Shown here: positions 41,836 through 50,903 of the stretch, piece after piece
Numbering within the stretch: the first letter of the stretch is position 1
Layout: every line of letters starts with the position of its first letter
Made by a program: the position numbers and the translations under genes
Source: Sphingopyxis sp. KK2
Lineage (GTDB): Bacteria; Pseudomonadota; Alphaproteobacteria; Sphingomonadales; Sphingomonadaceae
NCBI RefSeq assembly: GCF_001990265.1
Contig: NZ_LYVN01000012.1
Coordinates: forward strand, 1 to 52,793
Reading direction: 5' to 3'
DNA: 52,793 nucleotides
The notes under the pieces: generated by a model
What the model was told of the DNA's origin: nothing
Seen by the model: only the letters and a program-made list of their open reading frames with translations
Databases searched by the model: none

Positions 41836-42765
41836 GTGAACAACCCCGGCACGCCGACGCTCGACCAGCTGCGCATCTTCCTCGCGATCGTCGACACGGG
41901 GAGCTTCGCGGCGGCCGGGCGCCAGCTCAACCGTGCCGTATCGGTGATCAGCTATGGCATCGCCAATCTCGAGGCGCAGCTCGGCCTCACGCTTTTCGAA
42001 CGCGAGGGCACGCGCAAGCCGCAACTCACCGTCGCGGGCCGCGCGCTCTTGTCGGAGGCGCGGGCGATTTCGGTCGGGATCGACGGGCTCCGCGCCAAGG
42101 TGAAGGGGATGCTCGACGGGCTGGAAGCCGAACTCGATCTGGCGGTCGACGTGATGCTGCCGTCCGAAAGGCTGGGCCGGGTGCTGCGCGCCTTTGCCGC
42201 CGAATTCCCGACGGTTCAGCTCCGGCTCCATGTCGAGGCGCTCGGCGCAATCACCGCGATGGTCCTCGATCGCAAGGCCATCCTCGGCATCTCGGGGCCC
42301 TTGGCGGTCGGGGTCGAGGGTGTCGAATGCGTTGCAGCGGGGTCGATTTCCATGGTCCCGGTGGCGGCGCCCGATCATCCGCTCGGACGGATGGAGCGGA
42401 TCCCGCCCGGAGCCGGGCGCGATTATACGCAGCTCGTACTTACCGATCGCTCGCGCTTTACCGAAGGGCGCGATTATTCGGTGATGAGCCCCAAGACCTG
42501 GCGGCTCGCCGACCTCGGCGCCAAGCATGCATTGCTGCGCGAGGGCATCGGTTGGGGCAATATGCCGCTGCCGATGATCGAGCCCGATCTGGTCGCAGGG
42601 ACGCTGGTGCAACTTGCGATGCCCGACCATCCGGGCGGGACCTATCGATTTGCAGGCGTCTGGCGCCGCGACACGCCGCCGGGACCGGCAGCCTCTTGGC
42701 TGCTCGAACAGTTCGTCACGCTTGGCCAGCATGATGCGGAAATTGCCGGGATGATCGACCTTTAA
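41836..42765 (+). CDS. LysR-type regulator, divergent from pirin
   Basis: A 309-residue LysR protein. The N-terminal HTH T-L-D-Q-L-R-I-F-L-A-I-V-D-T-G-S-F-A-A-A-G-R-Q-L-N-R is clear; S-Y-G-I-A-N-L-E-A-Q-L-G-L-T-L-F-E-R is the recognition part. The effector domain is complete. The start is GTG at 41836, since no ATG lies in frame nearby and the domain begins there. Its 3' end overlaps the convergent porin gene by four bases. The probable target is the pirin gene; the large minus-strand operon is another candidate. Confidence 0.9.
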   Translation: MNNPGTPTLDQLRIFLAIVDTGSFAAAGRQLNRAVSVISYGIANLEAQLGLTLFEREGTRKPQLTVAGRALLSEARAISVGIDGLRAKVKGMLDGLEAELDLAVDVMLPSERLGRVLRAFAAEFPTVQLRLHVEALGAITAMVLDRKAILGISGPLAVGVEGVECVAAGSISMVPVAAPDHPLGRMERIPPGAGRDYTQLVLTDRSRFTEGRDYSVMSPKTWRLADLGAKHALLREGIGWGNMPLPMIEPDLVAGTLVQLAMPDHPGGTYRFAGVWRRDTPPGPAASWLLEQFVTLGQHDAEIAGMIDL

Positions 42766-44120
42766 TATTTCAGCATCGCCTCGGCACCGACCATGCGGAT
42801 CGTTCGGCCCGGGCCGGTGTCGCGGATGAAGGCGCCGGGCCGAAAGGCCGAAAGCGATGCCGAGAAGGACAGGGTATCGCTTGCCTGCCAGGCCGCCGAA
42901 ATTTCCGCCTGGTCGCCGATATGGCGCGCGCGGCTGCTGCCCGCGGCACGGAGGAGCTGGCCGGGGAGGTCATAGATGCCGTCGCCGCGGCTTTCGCGCC
43001 AGAAGCGCGCCGCGAACAGTTCGACCGTCACGCCCTTGCCGAGATCGAAATCGACGCTGGGATGCAGGTTTACGATATTGCGCGGGCCGATCGGCGACAG
43101 CTCGCCGAAATATTTGCCCTTGGGAAAGAGCGCGTTGAAAGTGCCGAGGCGGTCGTCCGCGGCATCGCGGTCGCCACTTGCGATATTGGCGCGGAGGCGC
43201 AAGCGTGGCTTGAGTGGCGCTTGCAGGAAAGTCCATGCGGTCTCGGTCGCAAGCGACCAGGCGCGAATGCGGTCACCGTCAAACTGCCCGCGCTGGAGCA
43301 TGGCCTCCCAGTTCCAACCCAGGTTGCCGTGCCGGCCGAAGAAGCGCAGGCCGAAGGTGTCGCGGCTTTCGCGTCCGGTCCGGCCGGCAAAGCGCGCCGC
43401 CTCATTCTCATATCCCAGCCAATAGACGTCGATGCCGACATCGCTTGCCGGCGCGATCGTGGTGTAGACGCCGTCGAGCCGCCGCGTCTTCGTCGTGCGA
43501 TCGTCGAAATCGCCAGCGCCGATCGCGACGGGACGCAAGTGGAATGCGTCGACGCGCACCGGCCCGATATCCGCGATCGCGCGCAGCCCGTCGAATGCCT
43601 GCGGAATATTGGGGCCATAGCGGATGCCGACGAGCCGCTCCGACCCCATCGCGACGAGTTCGCGTCCGCCGCGCAAGGTCAGGTTGGCCTTGTCGCCCAG
43701 CGGGACGCGGACGTCGGCGAAAGCCTGCAACAGGTCGATCCCGGTTTCATCGGCTGGCCCCTTTCCGGCGCCGACGCCGCGGGCATAGCCGGCAATGCCT
43801 TGCACGAAAACCCGCGCCGGACCCGCGTGCAGGTCGGCGTGCGGCAGGACGCGCAGCCAAAGATAGCCGTCGTCGGGGGCTGGCGGATCGCCCCATAGAT
43901 TGTCGTCGAACCCCTCGAAGCGCGCCCGCGCCTCGCCGCCCAGCGTCAGATAGGCCGATCCATCGCTTGCGATCGGGATATATTTGACCTCGCGCCATCC
44001 CTTGCGGGGCGTATCGCGCAGCACCGACCAATCCTCGTCGTAGCGCAAATTGGTCTGCGCCACCTCCTGCGCCTGCGCCGCCAGGGGCAGCAGCGCGGCG
44101 AGCAGGGCGGGGATCCGCAT
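42762..44120 (-). CDS. Alginate-export-type outer-membrane porin
   Basis: A 452-residue beta-barrel with a short signal peptide (L-L-A-A-L-L-P-L-A-A-Q-A-Q). The start R-Y-D-E-D-W-S-V-L-R, then Y-L-T-L-G-G-E-A-R-A-R-F-E and A-F-A-D-V-R-V-P-L-G are AlgE/alginate_exp features; many short amphipathic strands follow. It ends in A-E-A-M-L-K-Y with an aromatic residue. In soil bacteria this family is often a general or small-molecule porin, not an alginate channel. It is the last gene of the minus-strand operon. Confidence 0.85.
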   Translation of the reverse strand: MRIPALLAALLPLAAQAQEVAQTNLRYDEDWSVLRDTPRKGWREVKYIPIASDGSAYLTLGGEARARFEGFDDNLWGDPPAPDDGYLWLRVLPHADLHAGPARVFVQGIAGYARGVGAGKGPADETGIDLLQAFADVRVPLGDKANLTLRGGRELVAMGSERLVGIRYGPNIPQAFDGLRAIADIGPVRVDAFHLRPVAIGAGDFDDRTTKTRRLDGVYTTIAPASDVGIDVYWLGYENEAARFAGRTGRESRDTFGLRFFGRHGNLGWNWEAMLQRGQFDGDRIRAWSLATETAWTFLQAPLKPRLRLRANIASGDRDAADDRLGTFNALFPKGKYFGELSPIGPRNIVNLHPSVDFDLGKGVTVELFAARFWRESRGDGIYDLPGQLLRAAGSSRARHIGDQAEISAAWQASDTLSFSASLSAFRPGAFIRDTGPGRTIRMVGAEAMLKY

Positions 44121-44122
44121 CG

Positions 44123-45715
44123 TCAGCGACGCGTGACGAAGTGGCGCACGACCGGCGGCGTATCCTCCGTCTGGAAGGCGCGCAGCGCGTCCTGCTGCAC
44201 GCGGTCGGCATTGGTCACGCGGTCGTGCTGTCGCAGATGCTCGAGCCAGCTTTCGACCGTGAAGCTCTCGATCACCGTGCCGGGAACCGACGTATCTTCA
44301 TAGACGCCCCAGTGGATGGCGCCGTCGCGGCGGCGGATGCGGCGCATTGTCTGCATCGCGGCGAAGAAATCGGGCACTTTCGCCGGGTCGACGCGATATT
44401 CGATCGTCACCAGTACCGGCCCGCTGTCATGCTCGACGGTGCCGTCGACGAGCGGTGCCGGCCAGTGCGCCGAAGGCGCGAGGTCGAGCATGCTCGCGCG
44501 GTCGAGCGGATAGCGCCAGGCAAGGATGATCGCGGCGGCGACCAGCAGCGCCGCGGCGGCGAGCAGCGTCGAGGGAACGCCGATGCGCGACGCGACCGAT
44601 CCCCACAGCGCCGATCCCCCCGCCATCGATCCCTGAAAGACGAGCAGATAGATGGCCAGCGCGCGCGCCTTGACCCAGCCGGGGGAGGTCGCCTGCGCGC
44701 CGCCGTTGAGCGACGCCATCATCGCGATCCACGCCAGCCCCGCGACGAACAAGGCTGCGGAGGCGGTCCAGAAGCCCCCCGCCAGCGACAGCGCCGCCAT
44801 CGCGGCAGCGAGCAGGATCGACGCGGCCAGGGTGATCGCGTTCGCGCCCATCCGTCCGCGCAGCTTCGGCATCAGGATCGCGCCGCCGATCGCGCCGAGA
44901 CCCATGAAGGTGAGCAGTCCGCCATAGCCCGCCGGACCAAGGCCCAGGTCGCGGCGCGCGATGATCGGCAACAGCGCCCAGAGGCCGCTGGCGAACACGA
45001 AGAAGCCGACCGAGCGGATGAGCACGACCTGCAGTTCGGGCGCGCGCATCGCATAGCGCAGCCCTGCGCGCATGGCGCCGACCATATGCTCGGCGGGCAG
45101 GTGGCGGTCGGGCGCGTTCCGGCGCCAGCGGACCAGCACGGTGATAACGCCGATTACCGACAGCGCGTTGACCGCGAAGACGGCGGCCGGGCCCGATGCG
45201 GCGATGATGACGCCGCCCAGCGCCGGGCCGATCGCGCGGGCGATGTTGACGCCCAGCGAGTTGAGCGCGACCGCCTGCTGCAATGCCTTCGGCGGCACCA
45301 GTTCGGGGACGATCGCCTGAAAGGCGGGCGCGGAAAATGCGGCGCCGACCGCGATCAGCGCGGTGAAGACCAACAGCACCCAAGCGGTGGTGAGGCCTGC
45401 CAGCGTGATCGCGGCCAGCCCGGCGGCGCCGACCAGCCCGAACAGCTGCGCGCCGATCAGCAGGCGACGGCGGTCGACGATGTCGGCGAGTGCCCCGGCG
45501 GGGAGCGCCAGCGCGAACATCGGAAAGGTCGTCGCGGCCTGCACCAGCGCGACCATCAGCGGGTCGGGCGACAGCGATGTCATCAGCCAGCCCGCGCCGA
45601 CATCGTGCATCCATGTCCCGACATTGGAGACGATGGTGGCGATCCACAGGGCGCGGAACATCGGGCTGGCGAGCGGGCGTTCGGCTGCTGCTGCGGTGGC
45701 GGCGGCGGCGCTCAT
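44123..45715 (-). CDS. MFS exporter with C-terminal ABM-like domain
   Basis: A 530-residue fusion. The first 410 residues or so are a 12-helix MFS_3 (EntS-like) permease with D-I-V-D-R-R-R-L-L in the conserved loop. Residues about 430-530 form a soluble domain, V-L-V-T-I-E-Y-R-V-D-P-A-K-V-P-D-F, then G-V-Y-E-D-T and S-W-L-E-H-L-R-Q-H, similar to antibiotic-biosynthesis-monooxygenase (ABM) folds. Its 5' end overlaps the DoxX gene by four bases and it stops two bases before the porin gene, so export across both membranes may be coupled. Confidence 0.85.
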   Translation of the reverse strand: MSAAAATAAAAERPLASPMFRALWIATIVSNVGTWMHDVGAGWLMTSLSPDPLMVALVQAATTFPMFALALPAGALADIVDRRRLLIGAQLFGLVGAAGLAAITLAGLTTAWVLLVFTALIAVGAAFSAPAFQAIVPELVPPKALQQAVALNSLGVNIARAIGPALGGVIIAASGPAAVFAVNALSVIGVITVLVRWRRNAPDRHLPAEHMVGAMRAGLRYAMRAPELQVVLIRSVGFFVFASGLWALLPIIARRDLGLGPAGYGGLLTFMGLGAIGGAILMPKLRGRMGANAITLAASILLAAAMAALSLAGGFWTASAALFVAGLAWIAMMASLNGGAQATSPGWVKARALAIYLLVFQGSMAGGSALWGSVASRIGVPSTLLAAAALLVAAAIILAWRYPLDRASMLDLAPSAHWPAPLVDGTVEHDSGPVLVTIEYRVDPAKVPDFFAAMQTMRRIRRRDGAIHWGVYEDTSVPGTVIESFTVESWLEHLRQHDRVTNADRVQQDALRAFQTEDTPPVVRHFVTRR

Positions 45716-46122
45716 GCCTTGCGCTCCTGCAGGATCGCGGCGAGCATCAGCCCGCCGATCAGGCCGGCATGCTCGAGGAAGGTATTGCGTTCATGGAAGC
45801 GCGTAACCGGATCGGCGACCTGCCAGAAGGGGTGCGCGATCAGCGTTGCGGCGGCGGTGAATACGCCGAGCGCGCCGGCGCCGAGCCAGGCCTGACGCCC
45901 GATGATGACGAGCAGCGAGCCGCCGATCTGGACGGCGATGGTCAGCGCGACGACGAGTGCGGCGGGCTCCAGCCCGAAATGCCGGGCTTCGCCGAGCGCG
46001 CCGCCAAGGTCGAACAGCTTGGCAATGCCACTGGTCCAATAGGGGAGAGTGAGGAGAGCCGCGGCGAGGGCCGCAAAGCGGCGGTCGCCGAGCAGGCGGG
46101 CGACAGGAGCAGGGGTGTTCAT
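45712..46122 (-). CDS. DoxX family membrane protein
   Basis: A 136-residue protein with four hydrophobic helices. L-L-T-L-P-Y-W-T-S-G-I-A-K-L and the last E-H-A-G-L-I-G-G-L-M match the DoxX family (related to thiosulfate:quinone oxidoreductase subunits and redox membrane proteins). It is tightly coupled to the MFS gene (4-base overlap) and starts three bases after the amidohydrolase stop. Confidence 0.87.
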   Translation of the reverse strand: MNTPAPVARLLGDRRFAALAAALLTLPYWTSGIAKLFDLGGALGEARHFGLEPAALVVALTIAVQIGGSLLVIIGRQAWLGAGALGVFTAAATLIAHPFWQVADPVTRFHERNTFLEHAGLIGGLMLAAILQERKA

Positions 46123-46125
46123 CGT

Positions 46126-48057
46126 TCAGACCGCCCAGCAACCGCAGCCGAAGGCGCCCCAGAAGCTCTGGACGTCGGCCGCCGGAACATTGGCGCCGAG
46201 CGCCGCGGCATGGTCGTGGCCATGGACGTTGCACGCACTGGCGCAGCCGCAGGCCGACGCCATCTTCTGCGCACCCTCCGGGCGGCGATAATGGCCGCCG
46301 AAGGTCGCGACGGGCGACCAGTCGGGCATGGGTTTCGGCAGCGCAGGCGCGATCGGACCATAGTCGCCTTCGCCGTGAACGACCTTGCCGCCGACGATGG
46401 TCAGCACCGCGCGCAGGTGAACGATGTCGCTTTCGGCAACGCCGAAATAATCATCCGACAGCAGCGCGAGGTCGGCGAGTTGACCGGCCTTGATCTGACC
46501 CTTCTTGCCAACCTCGTTCGAGAACCATGTGTTCTTCTCGGTCCACAGGCGCAGCGCGGTTTCGCGGTCGAGGCGGTTGCGCACGGGATAGAGGGTCGTG
46601 CCGCCCATCGTCTTTCCGGTGACGAGCCACGACAGCGAAACCCAGGGGTTATAGCTGGCGACGCGCGTTGCATCGGTGCCCGCGCCAACGGGAATGCCGG
46701 CCTCCATCATCCGCTTGATCGGCGGGGTCGCCTCGGCCGCCTTGGCGCCATAGCGTTCGATGAAATATTCGCCCTGAAACATCATCCGGTGCTGCACCGC
46801 GATCCCGCCGCCAAGCGCGGCGATCCGGTCGATATTGCGCTCGCTGATCGTCTCGGCATGATCGAAGAACCAGTTCAGGCCCTGCAGCGGAATGTCGCGG
46901 TTGACCTTTTCGAACACGTCGAGCGCTCGCGAAATCGTCTGGTCATAGGTGGCATGGAGCCGCCACGGCCATTTGCGCTCTGCAAGCAAACGCACGACGG
47001 GTTCGAGGTCGCTTTCCATGCTCGGCGGCATGTCGGGCCGTTCGACGCGGAAATCCTCGAAGTCCGCTGCGGAGTAGACCAGCATCTCGCCCGCACCATT
47101 GTGGCGATAGGTGTCGTCGCCATCGCCGGGCTTCACCTGCGTCGACCAGGTCGCAAAATCCTTGAGTTCTTCCTTCGGCTTCTGCGTGAAGAGATTGTAC
47201 GCGATGCGCAGCGTCATCTCGCCGTCCTTGTGCAGCTTTTCGATGATCTGGTAATCGTCGGGATAATTTTGGAAGCCGCCGCCCGCGTCGATCACGCTGG
47301 TGACGCCGAGCGAGTTGAGTTCGCGCATGAAGTGGCGGGTCGAATTGAGCTGATAATCCTCGGGCAGCTTCGGCCCCTTGGCGAGCGTCGAATAGAGGAT
47401 CGTCGCATTGGGCTGCGCCAGCAGCAGGCCGGTGGGATTTCCCGCCGCGTCGCGGACGATCTCACCGCCGGGCGGGTTCGGCGTATCCTTCGTATAGCCC
47501 ACCGCCCGCAGCGCCGCGGCGTTCAGAAGCGCGCGGTCATAGAGGTGCAGGATGAACACCGGCGTGTCGGGCGCCGCGGCGTTGATCTCGTCCAGTGTCG
47601 GCAGGCGCTTTTCAGCGAACTGATGTTCGGTAAACCCGCCGACGACGCGCACCCATTGCGGCGGCGGCGTGTTCGCAGCCTGCTTCTTGAGCATAGCCAT
47701 CGCATCGGCAAGGCTCGGTACGCCGTCCCAGCGCAGCTCCATATTATAGTTGAGCCCGCCACGGATGACATGGATGTGACTGTCGATCAGCCCGGGTATC
47801 AGACGGCGGCCTTTGGCGTCGATCACCGTCGCGTCCGGACCGGCGGCGGCGCGGACCTGCTGTTCGCTGCCGACGCTCAGGAATTTGCCGCCGCGGATCG
47901 CGACCGCCTGCGCCTCGGGATTGGCGCGATCGAGCGTGGTCACCTTGGCGTTCGTGATGATGAGGTCGGGCTGGTTCATGGCGAAGCTTTCCGTGGCGGT
48001 GAGAAGGGCGGTGGTCGCGGCGCCGGCGAGCGCCTGCCGGCGAGAGATCGGGTTCAT
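46126..48057 (-). CDS. YtcJ-like amidohydrolase with Tat signal and Cys/His tail
   Basis: A 643-residue metal-dependent hydrolase of the amidohydrolase_3 group. An S-R-R-Q-A-L twin-arginine motif with a hydrophobic stretch suggests export of a folded enzyme. The metal motif is G-L-I-D-S-H-I-H-V; later H-A-T-Y-D, F-D-H-A-E and G-T-D-A complete the site. The last 40 residues are unusual: A-C-G-C-A-S-A-C-N-V-H-G-H-D-H, then F-G-C-G-C-W-A-V, a possible extra metal or heme site not part of the family core. It overlaps the XapX gene at its start by four bases. Confidence 0.88.
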   Translation of the reverse strand: MNPISRRQALAGAATTALLTATESFAMNQPDLIITNAKVTTLDRANPEAQAVAIRGGKFLSVGSEQQVRAAAGPDATVIDAKGRRLIPGLIDSHIHVIRGGLNYNMELRWDGVPSLADAMAMLKKQAANTPPPQWVRVVGGFTEHQFAEKRLPTLDEINAAAPDTPVFILHLYDRALLNAAALRAVGYTKDTPNPPGGEIVRDAAGNPTGLLLAQPNATILYSTLAKGPKLPEDYQLNSTRHFMRELNSLGVTSVIDAGGGFQNYPDDYQIIEKLHKDGEMTLRIAYNLFTQKPKEELKDFATWSTQVKPGDGDDTYRHNGAGEMLVYSAADFEDFRVERPDMPPSMESDLEPVVRLLAERKWPWRLHATYDQTISRALDVFEKVNRDIPLQGLNWFFDHAETISERNIDRIAALGGGIAVQHRMMFQGEYFIERYGAKAAEATPPIKRMMEAGIPVGAGTDATRVASYNPWVSLSWLVTGKTMGGTTLYPVRNRLDRETALRLWTEKNTWFSNEVGKKGQIKAGQLADLALLSDDYFGVAESDIVHLRAVLTIVGGKVVHGEGDYGPIAPALPKPMPDWSPVATFGGHYRRPEGAQKMASACGCASACNVHGHDHAAALGANVPAADVQSFWGAFGCGCWAV

Positions 48058-48302
48058 GCGTCGCGCTCCTTAGCGGTCGGCGGCGTCCCCAATATCTGCG
48101 GGGCGCAATCCTGGTGAAAGTATCGAACCAGTTCGGGCCTGTCGGCAAGCCGCTTGGCGAGAGGGATGATCTGCTCGCCGAGCAAGATTCCCGCAAGGCC
48201 GACGAGCGCAACGATCGGAGGGGCGGGAGAACGGACGCCGAGCAGGCTGTAGACGATACCGACCAGAAGTCCGGCACCCAGCGAGACGAGGTAGAGTTTC
48301 AT
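48054..48302 (-). CDS. XapX (DUF1427) domain protein
   Basis: An 82-residue protein with two hydrophobic helices and the XapX pattern S-L-G-A-G-L-L-V-G-I-V-Y-S-L-L-G-V-R-S-P-A-P-P. A short soluble tail has Y-F-H-Q-D-C-A-P. Function unknown; it often sits in operons with amidohydrolases and isochorismatase-like hydrolases, as here. Confidence 0.9.
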   Translation of the reverse strand: MKLYLVSLGAGLLVGIVYSLLGVRSPAPPIVALVGLAGILLGEQIIPLAKRLADRPELVRYFHQDCAPQILGTPPTAKERDA

Positions 48303-48323
48303 CGTCCGTTCTCCCGTCTCGGC

Positions 48324-49160
48324 TCAGGCCCGCACGAAGGCGAGGAGGTCGGGGTTGATGACGTCGGCGTTGACCGTCAGCATGCCGTGCGAAAAGCCCT
48401 CATAGATTTTCAGCGTCGCGTTCGGCAGGATTTCGGCCTGCAGCACGCCGGCATTCTTGTAAGGCACAACCTGGTCGTCATCGCCGTGCAGGACGAGCGT
48501 AGGGACGGTGATCGCCTTCAGATCGTCGGTCTGGTCGGTTTCAGAGAAGGCCTTCACTCCATCATAATGAGCCTTGGCGCTGCCCATCATGCCTTGGCGC
48601 CACCAATTGTCGATGACCGCAGGGATGACATTCGCGCCGTCGCGGTTGAAACCGTAGAAGGGGCCCGAGGGCAGGTCGCGGAAGAATTTCGACCGGTTGG
48701 CCGCGAGCTCGCTCCGGATGCCGTCGAATACTTCGATCGGCAGGCCGCCGGGATAGCGGTCGGTCTTGAGCATGATTGGCGGGACCGCCGAGACCAGCAC
48801 CGCTTTGGCGACGCGGCCCTGCGGAATGCCGTAGCGGGCGACATAGGCGGCGACTTCGCCGCCGCCGGTCGAATGTCCGATGTGGACCGCGTTGCGGAGG
48901 TCGAGATGCTCCATCACCGCTGCCGCGTCGGCTGCATAATGGTCCATGTCATGGCCTTCGCTCACCTGCTGCGACCGGCCGTGACCGCGGCGGTCGTGCG
49001 CGACGACGCGATAGCCATTGGCGAGGAAGAAGAGCATCTGGATGTCCCAGTCATCCGACGACAGCGGCCAGCCATGATGGAACACGATCGGCCGCGCGTC
49101 CTTCGGGCCCCAGTCCTTGTAGAAGATTTGGGTGCCGTCTTTGGTGGTTACATAGCTCAT
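48324..49160 (-). CDS. Non-heme chloroperoxidase/arylesterase-like hydrolase
   Basis: A 278-residue alpha/beta hydrolase. F-H-H-G-W-P-L-S-S-D-D-W-D, then A-H-D-R-R-G-H-G-R-S and the nucleophile elbow G-H-S-T-G-G-G-E-V are the cofactor-free haloperoxidase/arylesterase signature. The acid is in H-G-D-D-D-Q-V-V-P and the His in F-S-H-G-M. These enzymes hydrolyse aryl esters and can form peracids. It sits 66 bases after the isochorismatase-like gene and is probably in one operon with it. Confidence 0.92.
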   Translation of the reverse strand: MSYVTTKDGTQIFYKDWGPKDARPIVFHHGWPLSSDDWDIQMLFFLANGYRVVAHDRRGHGRSQQVSEGHDMDHYAADAAAVMEHLDLRNAVHIGHSTGGGEVAAYVARYGIPQGRVAKAVLVSAVPPIMLKTDRYPGGLPIEVFDGIRSELAANRSKFFRDLPSGPFYGFNRDGANVIPAVIDNWWRQGMMGSAKAHYDGVKAFSETDQTDDLKAITVPTLVLHGDDDQVVPYKNAGVLQAEILPNATLKIYEGFSHGMLTVNADVINPDLLAFVRA

Positions 49161-49226
49161 GATGAAAATCCTTTCGATTGACAGGGATTGGGCCGGACGG
49201 GATGCCCTCCGGCCCGGTGGGCAAAA

Positions 49227-49886
49227 TCAGTGGCCGCCCTCCGACGCGCCGAACATCGTCTTGGCGTAGGTGATGCCGAGCCCGTAAGCGCCGCCCCATT
49301 TGCGGGCGATGCCGGTGGTCAGGTCATAGGTCTCGGCCCGTGCCCAGTCGCGCTGCAGCTCGAGCAGATACTGGAGTGCCGTCATCGGACGGGCGCCTGC
49401 CTGAATCATGCGTTCGACGGCGCGCTCATGGGCCTCTGGCGAAATGTCGCCGCTGGCATCGGTGATGACATAGGCTTCATATCCCTGCTCCAGGGCCGAA
49501 AGCGCCGGCCCGACGATGCAGACCGAGGTCCACAGGCCCGCAAACACCAGCCGGTCCTTGCCGATGCGGTTGACCTCGTCGATCACTGCGGCGTCTTCCC
49601 AGGTATTCATGCTGGTGCGGTCGAGCAGCTTTTGACCGGGAAAGGGATCGGTGACTTCGCTGAACATCGGACCCGAGAAGCTCTTCTCGGCGACGGTGGT
49701 CAGGATCGTGGGAACATTGAAGCCCGCGGCACCATTGGCAATCAGCGCGGCATTGTTACGCAGAAGTTCGGGGGCGATCGACTTGGTGGCGAAGGCCATC
49801 TGCGACTGATAATCGATAAGAAGCAGGGCGTGGTTGCTGGGGTTCAGCAGGGCCTTGCCGGGAGTAGGGGCAGCTTTGATCGACAT
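49227..49886 (-). CDS. Isochorismatase-like cysteine hydrolase
   Basis: A 219-residue hydrolase. D25 in L-L-I-D-Y-Q-S-Q-M and the nucleophile in L-W-T-S-V-C-I-V-G are two triad members; a Lys in the A-E-K-S-F segment is the likely third. The family cuts amides or vinyl ethers (nicotinamidase, isochorismatase). I use the ATG at 49886 (AGGAG eight bases upstream) rather than the GTG nine bases earlier. It is the first gene of the seven-gene operon running down to the porin. Confidence 0.9.
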   Translation of the reverse strand: MSIKAAPTPGKALLNPSNHALLLIDYQSQMAFATKSIAPELLRNNAALIANGAAGFNVPTILTTVAEKSFSGPMFSEVTDPFPGQKLLDRTSMNTWEDAAVIDEVNRIGKDRLVFAGLWTSVCIVGPALSALEQGYEAYVITDASGDISPEAHERAVERMIQAGARPMTALQYLLELQRDWARAETYDLTTGIARKWGGAYGLGITYAKTMFGASEGGH

Positions 49887-50267
49887 TTCTGACACTCCTG
49901 TTGGCTAATCCGGGACCCGATCCGTTCGGGGTGTGGCCGGTTTAGACAGGAGAATTTGTACGAAACAGACGGATAAAATTATCTGTTGTGTTCTATAAAA
50001 TAGAAAAGAAGCGAGCGGTCATAGCGGCGATGGCAGTCAGTCCGGGGTGACCGAAGGGCCGCATTATTGAATTTCAGTTTCAAAGCTGACTGACCGTTAC
50101 CGGCCAGATCAGGCGAGCTAGGGGCCAAGCTGCAACGCGCCTCATATCGGCAGTTCGGACCATCGGTTAGCGTATGCCAAATGCCCATGTGGGTCACGAC
50201 AATGGTCGCTGAATACGACTGGCCGGAATCTTTTAAGGGCCATAATCTTGCGAGCGGGGAGGCGTGA
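49887..50267. other. Operon promoter region and right-side boundary
   Basis: About 380 bases without a gene. An A/T-rich patch with two dyads (49972-50005) lies upstream of the isochorismatase operon. Truncated genes begin on the other side. Confidence 0.5.
49972..50005. promoter_or_regulatory. A/T-rich dyads upstream of isochorismatase operon
   Basis: GATAA-AA-TTATC (49972-49983) and TTCTAT-AAA-ATAGAA (49991-50005), 86-119 bases before the operon. Candidate operators; a binding protein is not known. Confidence 0.35.
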
Positions 50268-50903
50268 TTGGCAAAACATATTTGGCCGAAATGGGCACAT
50301 GATCTCATTCCTGAGATGGCGGGGCACAAGCAGGTCGTCTTCGAGGGACCGGTTACTCGCGATGTCATGTCACGCGTTTATGATCGGGATCGCCAAGGAT
50401 CCGTCGCCAAGGTTGTAGTCAGACGTGTGTGCAATACCTGCAACAACGGCTGGATGAGCGAGTACGAGGGCAAGGCGAAAGCCATGCTCGCGGCTATGAT
50501 GATGGGCCGCAACCTGGCGCTCGGTGACGACGGCGACATAGTCGTCTTTCTCAATGATCATCAAGAAGCCAAAAACGCGTTCGAGGACGTCGGCTTCCTC
50601 GTCGAAGAAGGCCACCGGGCGCTCATAGGAGAAGCAAATTGCCGAATAGAGCGTTTCTCCCATTGGGCTGCGGACGGCGCGGAACATATTCTGGGACGGG
50701 GCGGCCGCCTTCGCCCGGACCGCACCAAACAGGCGATCGATCGCGTCCTGCGACAATCGCCGCTTCCCTCGGTAGAAATAGGCGGAGCGGTCGACGACCA
50801 AATGCTCGATCATGAATTCTCTCTCGCTTCATATTCGGAGATTTCGCGCTTCGTCCTCTCCTTGCGTGGCGGCGCGGCCGTGCGTATGTTGATGGGGTCA
50901 TAG
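50268..50903 (+). pseudogene. HNH-endonuclease-like protein, truncated
   Basis: From a TTG with GGGGAGG seven bases upstream it encodes K-H-I-W-P-K-W-A-H-D-L and later V-C-N-T-C-N-N-G-W-M-S-E-Y-E-G, two blocks of HNH-like proteins that normally have a C-x-x-C before the first block. A stop codon directly precedes the TTG, so that first pair is missing. After about residue 90 (near position 50540) the frame no longer looks like the family and lies antisense to another reading frame. I take it as a 5' fragment joined to foreign DNA. Confidence 0.45.
50370..50813 (-). pseudogene. Unrecognised protein, N-terminal fragment
   Basis: Starts with M-I-E-H-L-V-V-D-R-S-A-Y-F, then A-I-D-R-L-F-G-A-V-R and V-A-F-F-D-E-E-A-D-V-L-E-R-V-F-G-F-L, which look like real protein; its ATG overlaps the upstream stop by four bases. 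Below about position 50540 the frame is antisense to the HNH-like coding sequence and turns His/Arg-rich, so only the N-terminal third or two is original. No family recognised. Confidence 0.4.

Noticed and set aside
44141-48117. Two very long open frames on the plus strand
   Set aside because: They are antisense to the MFS, DoxX and amidohydrolase genes, with Arg/Asp/His repeats typical of shadow frames.
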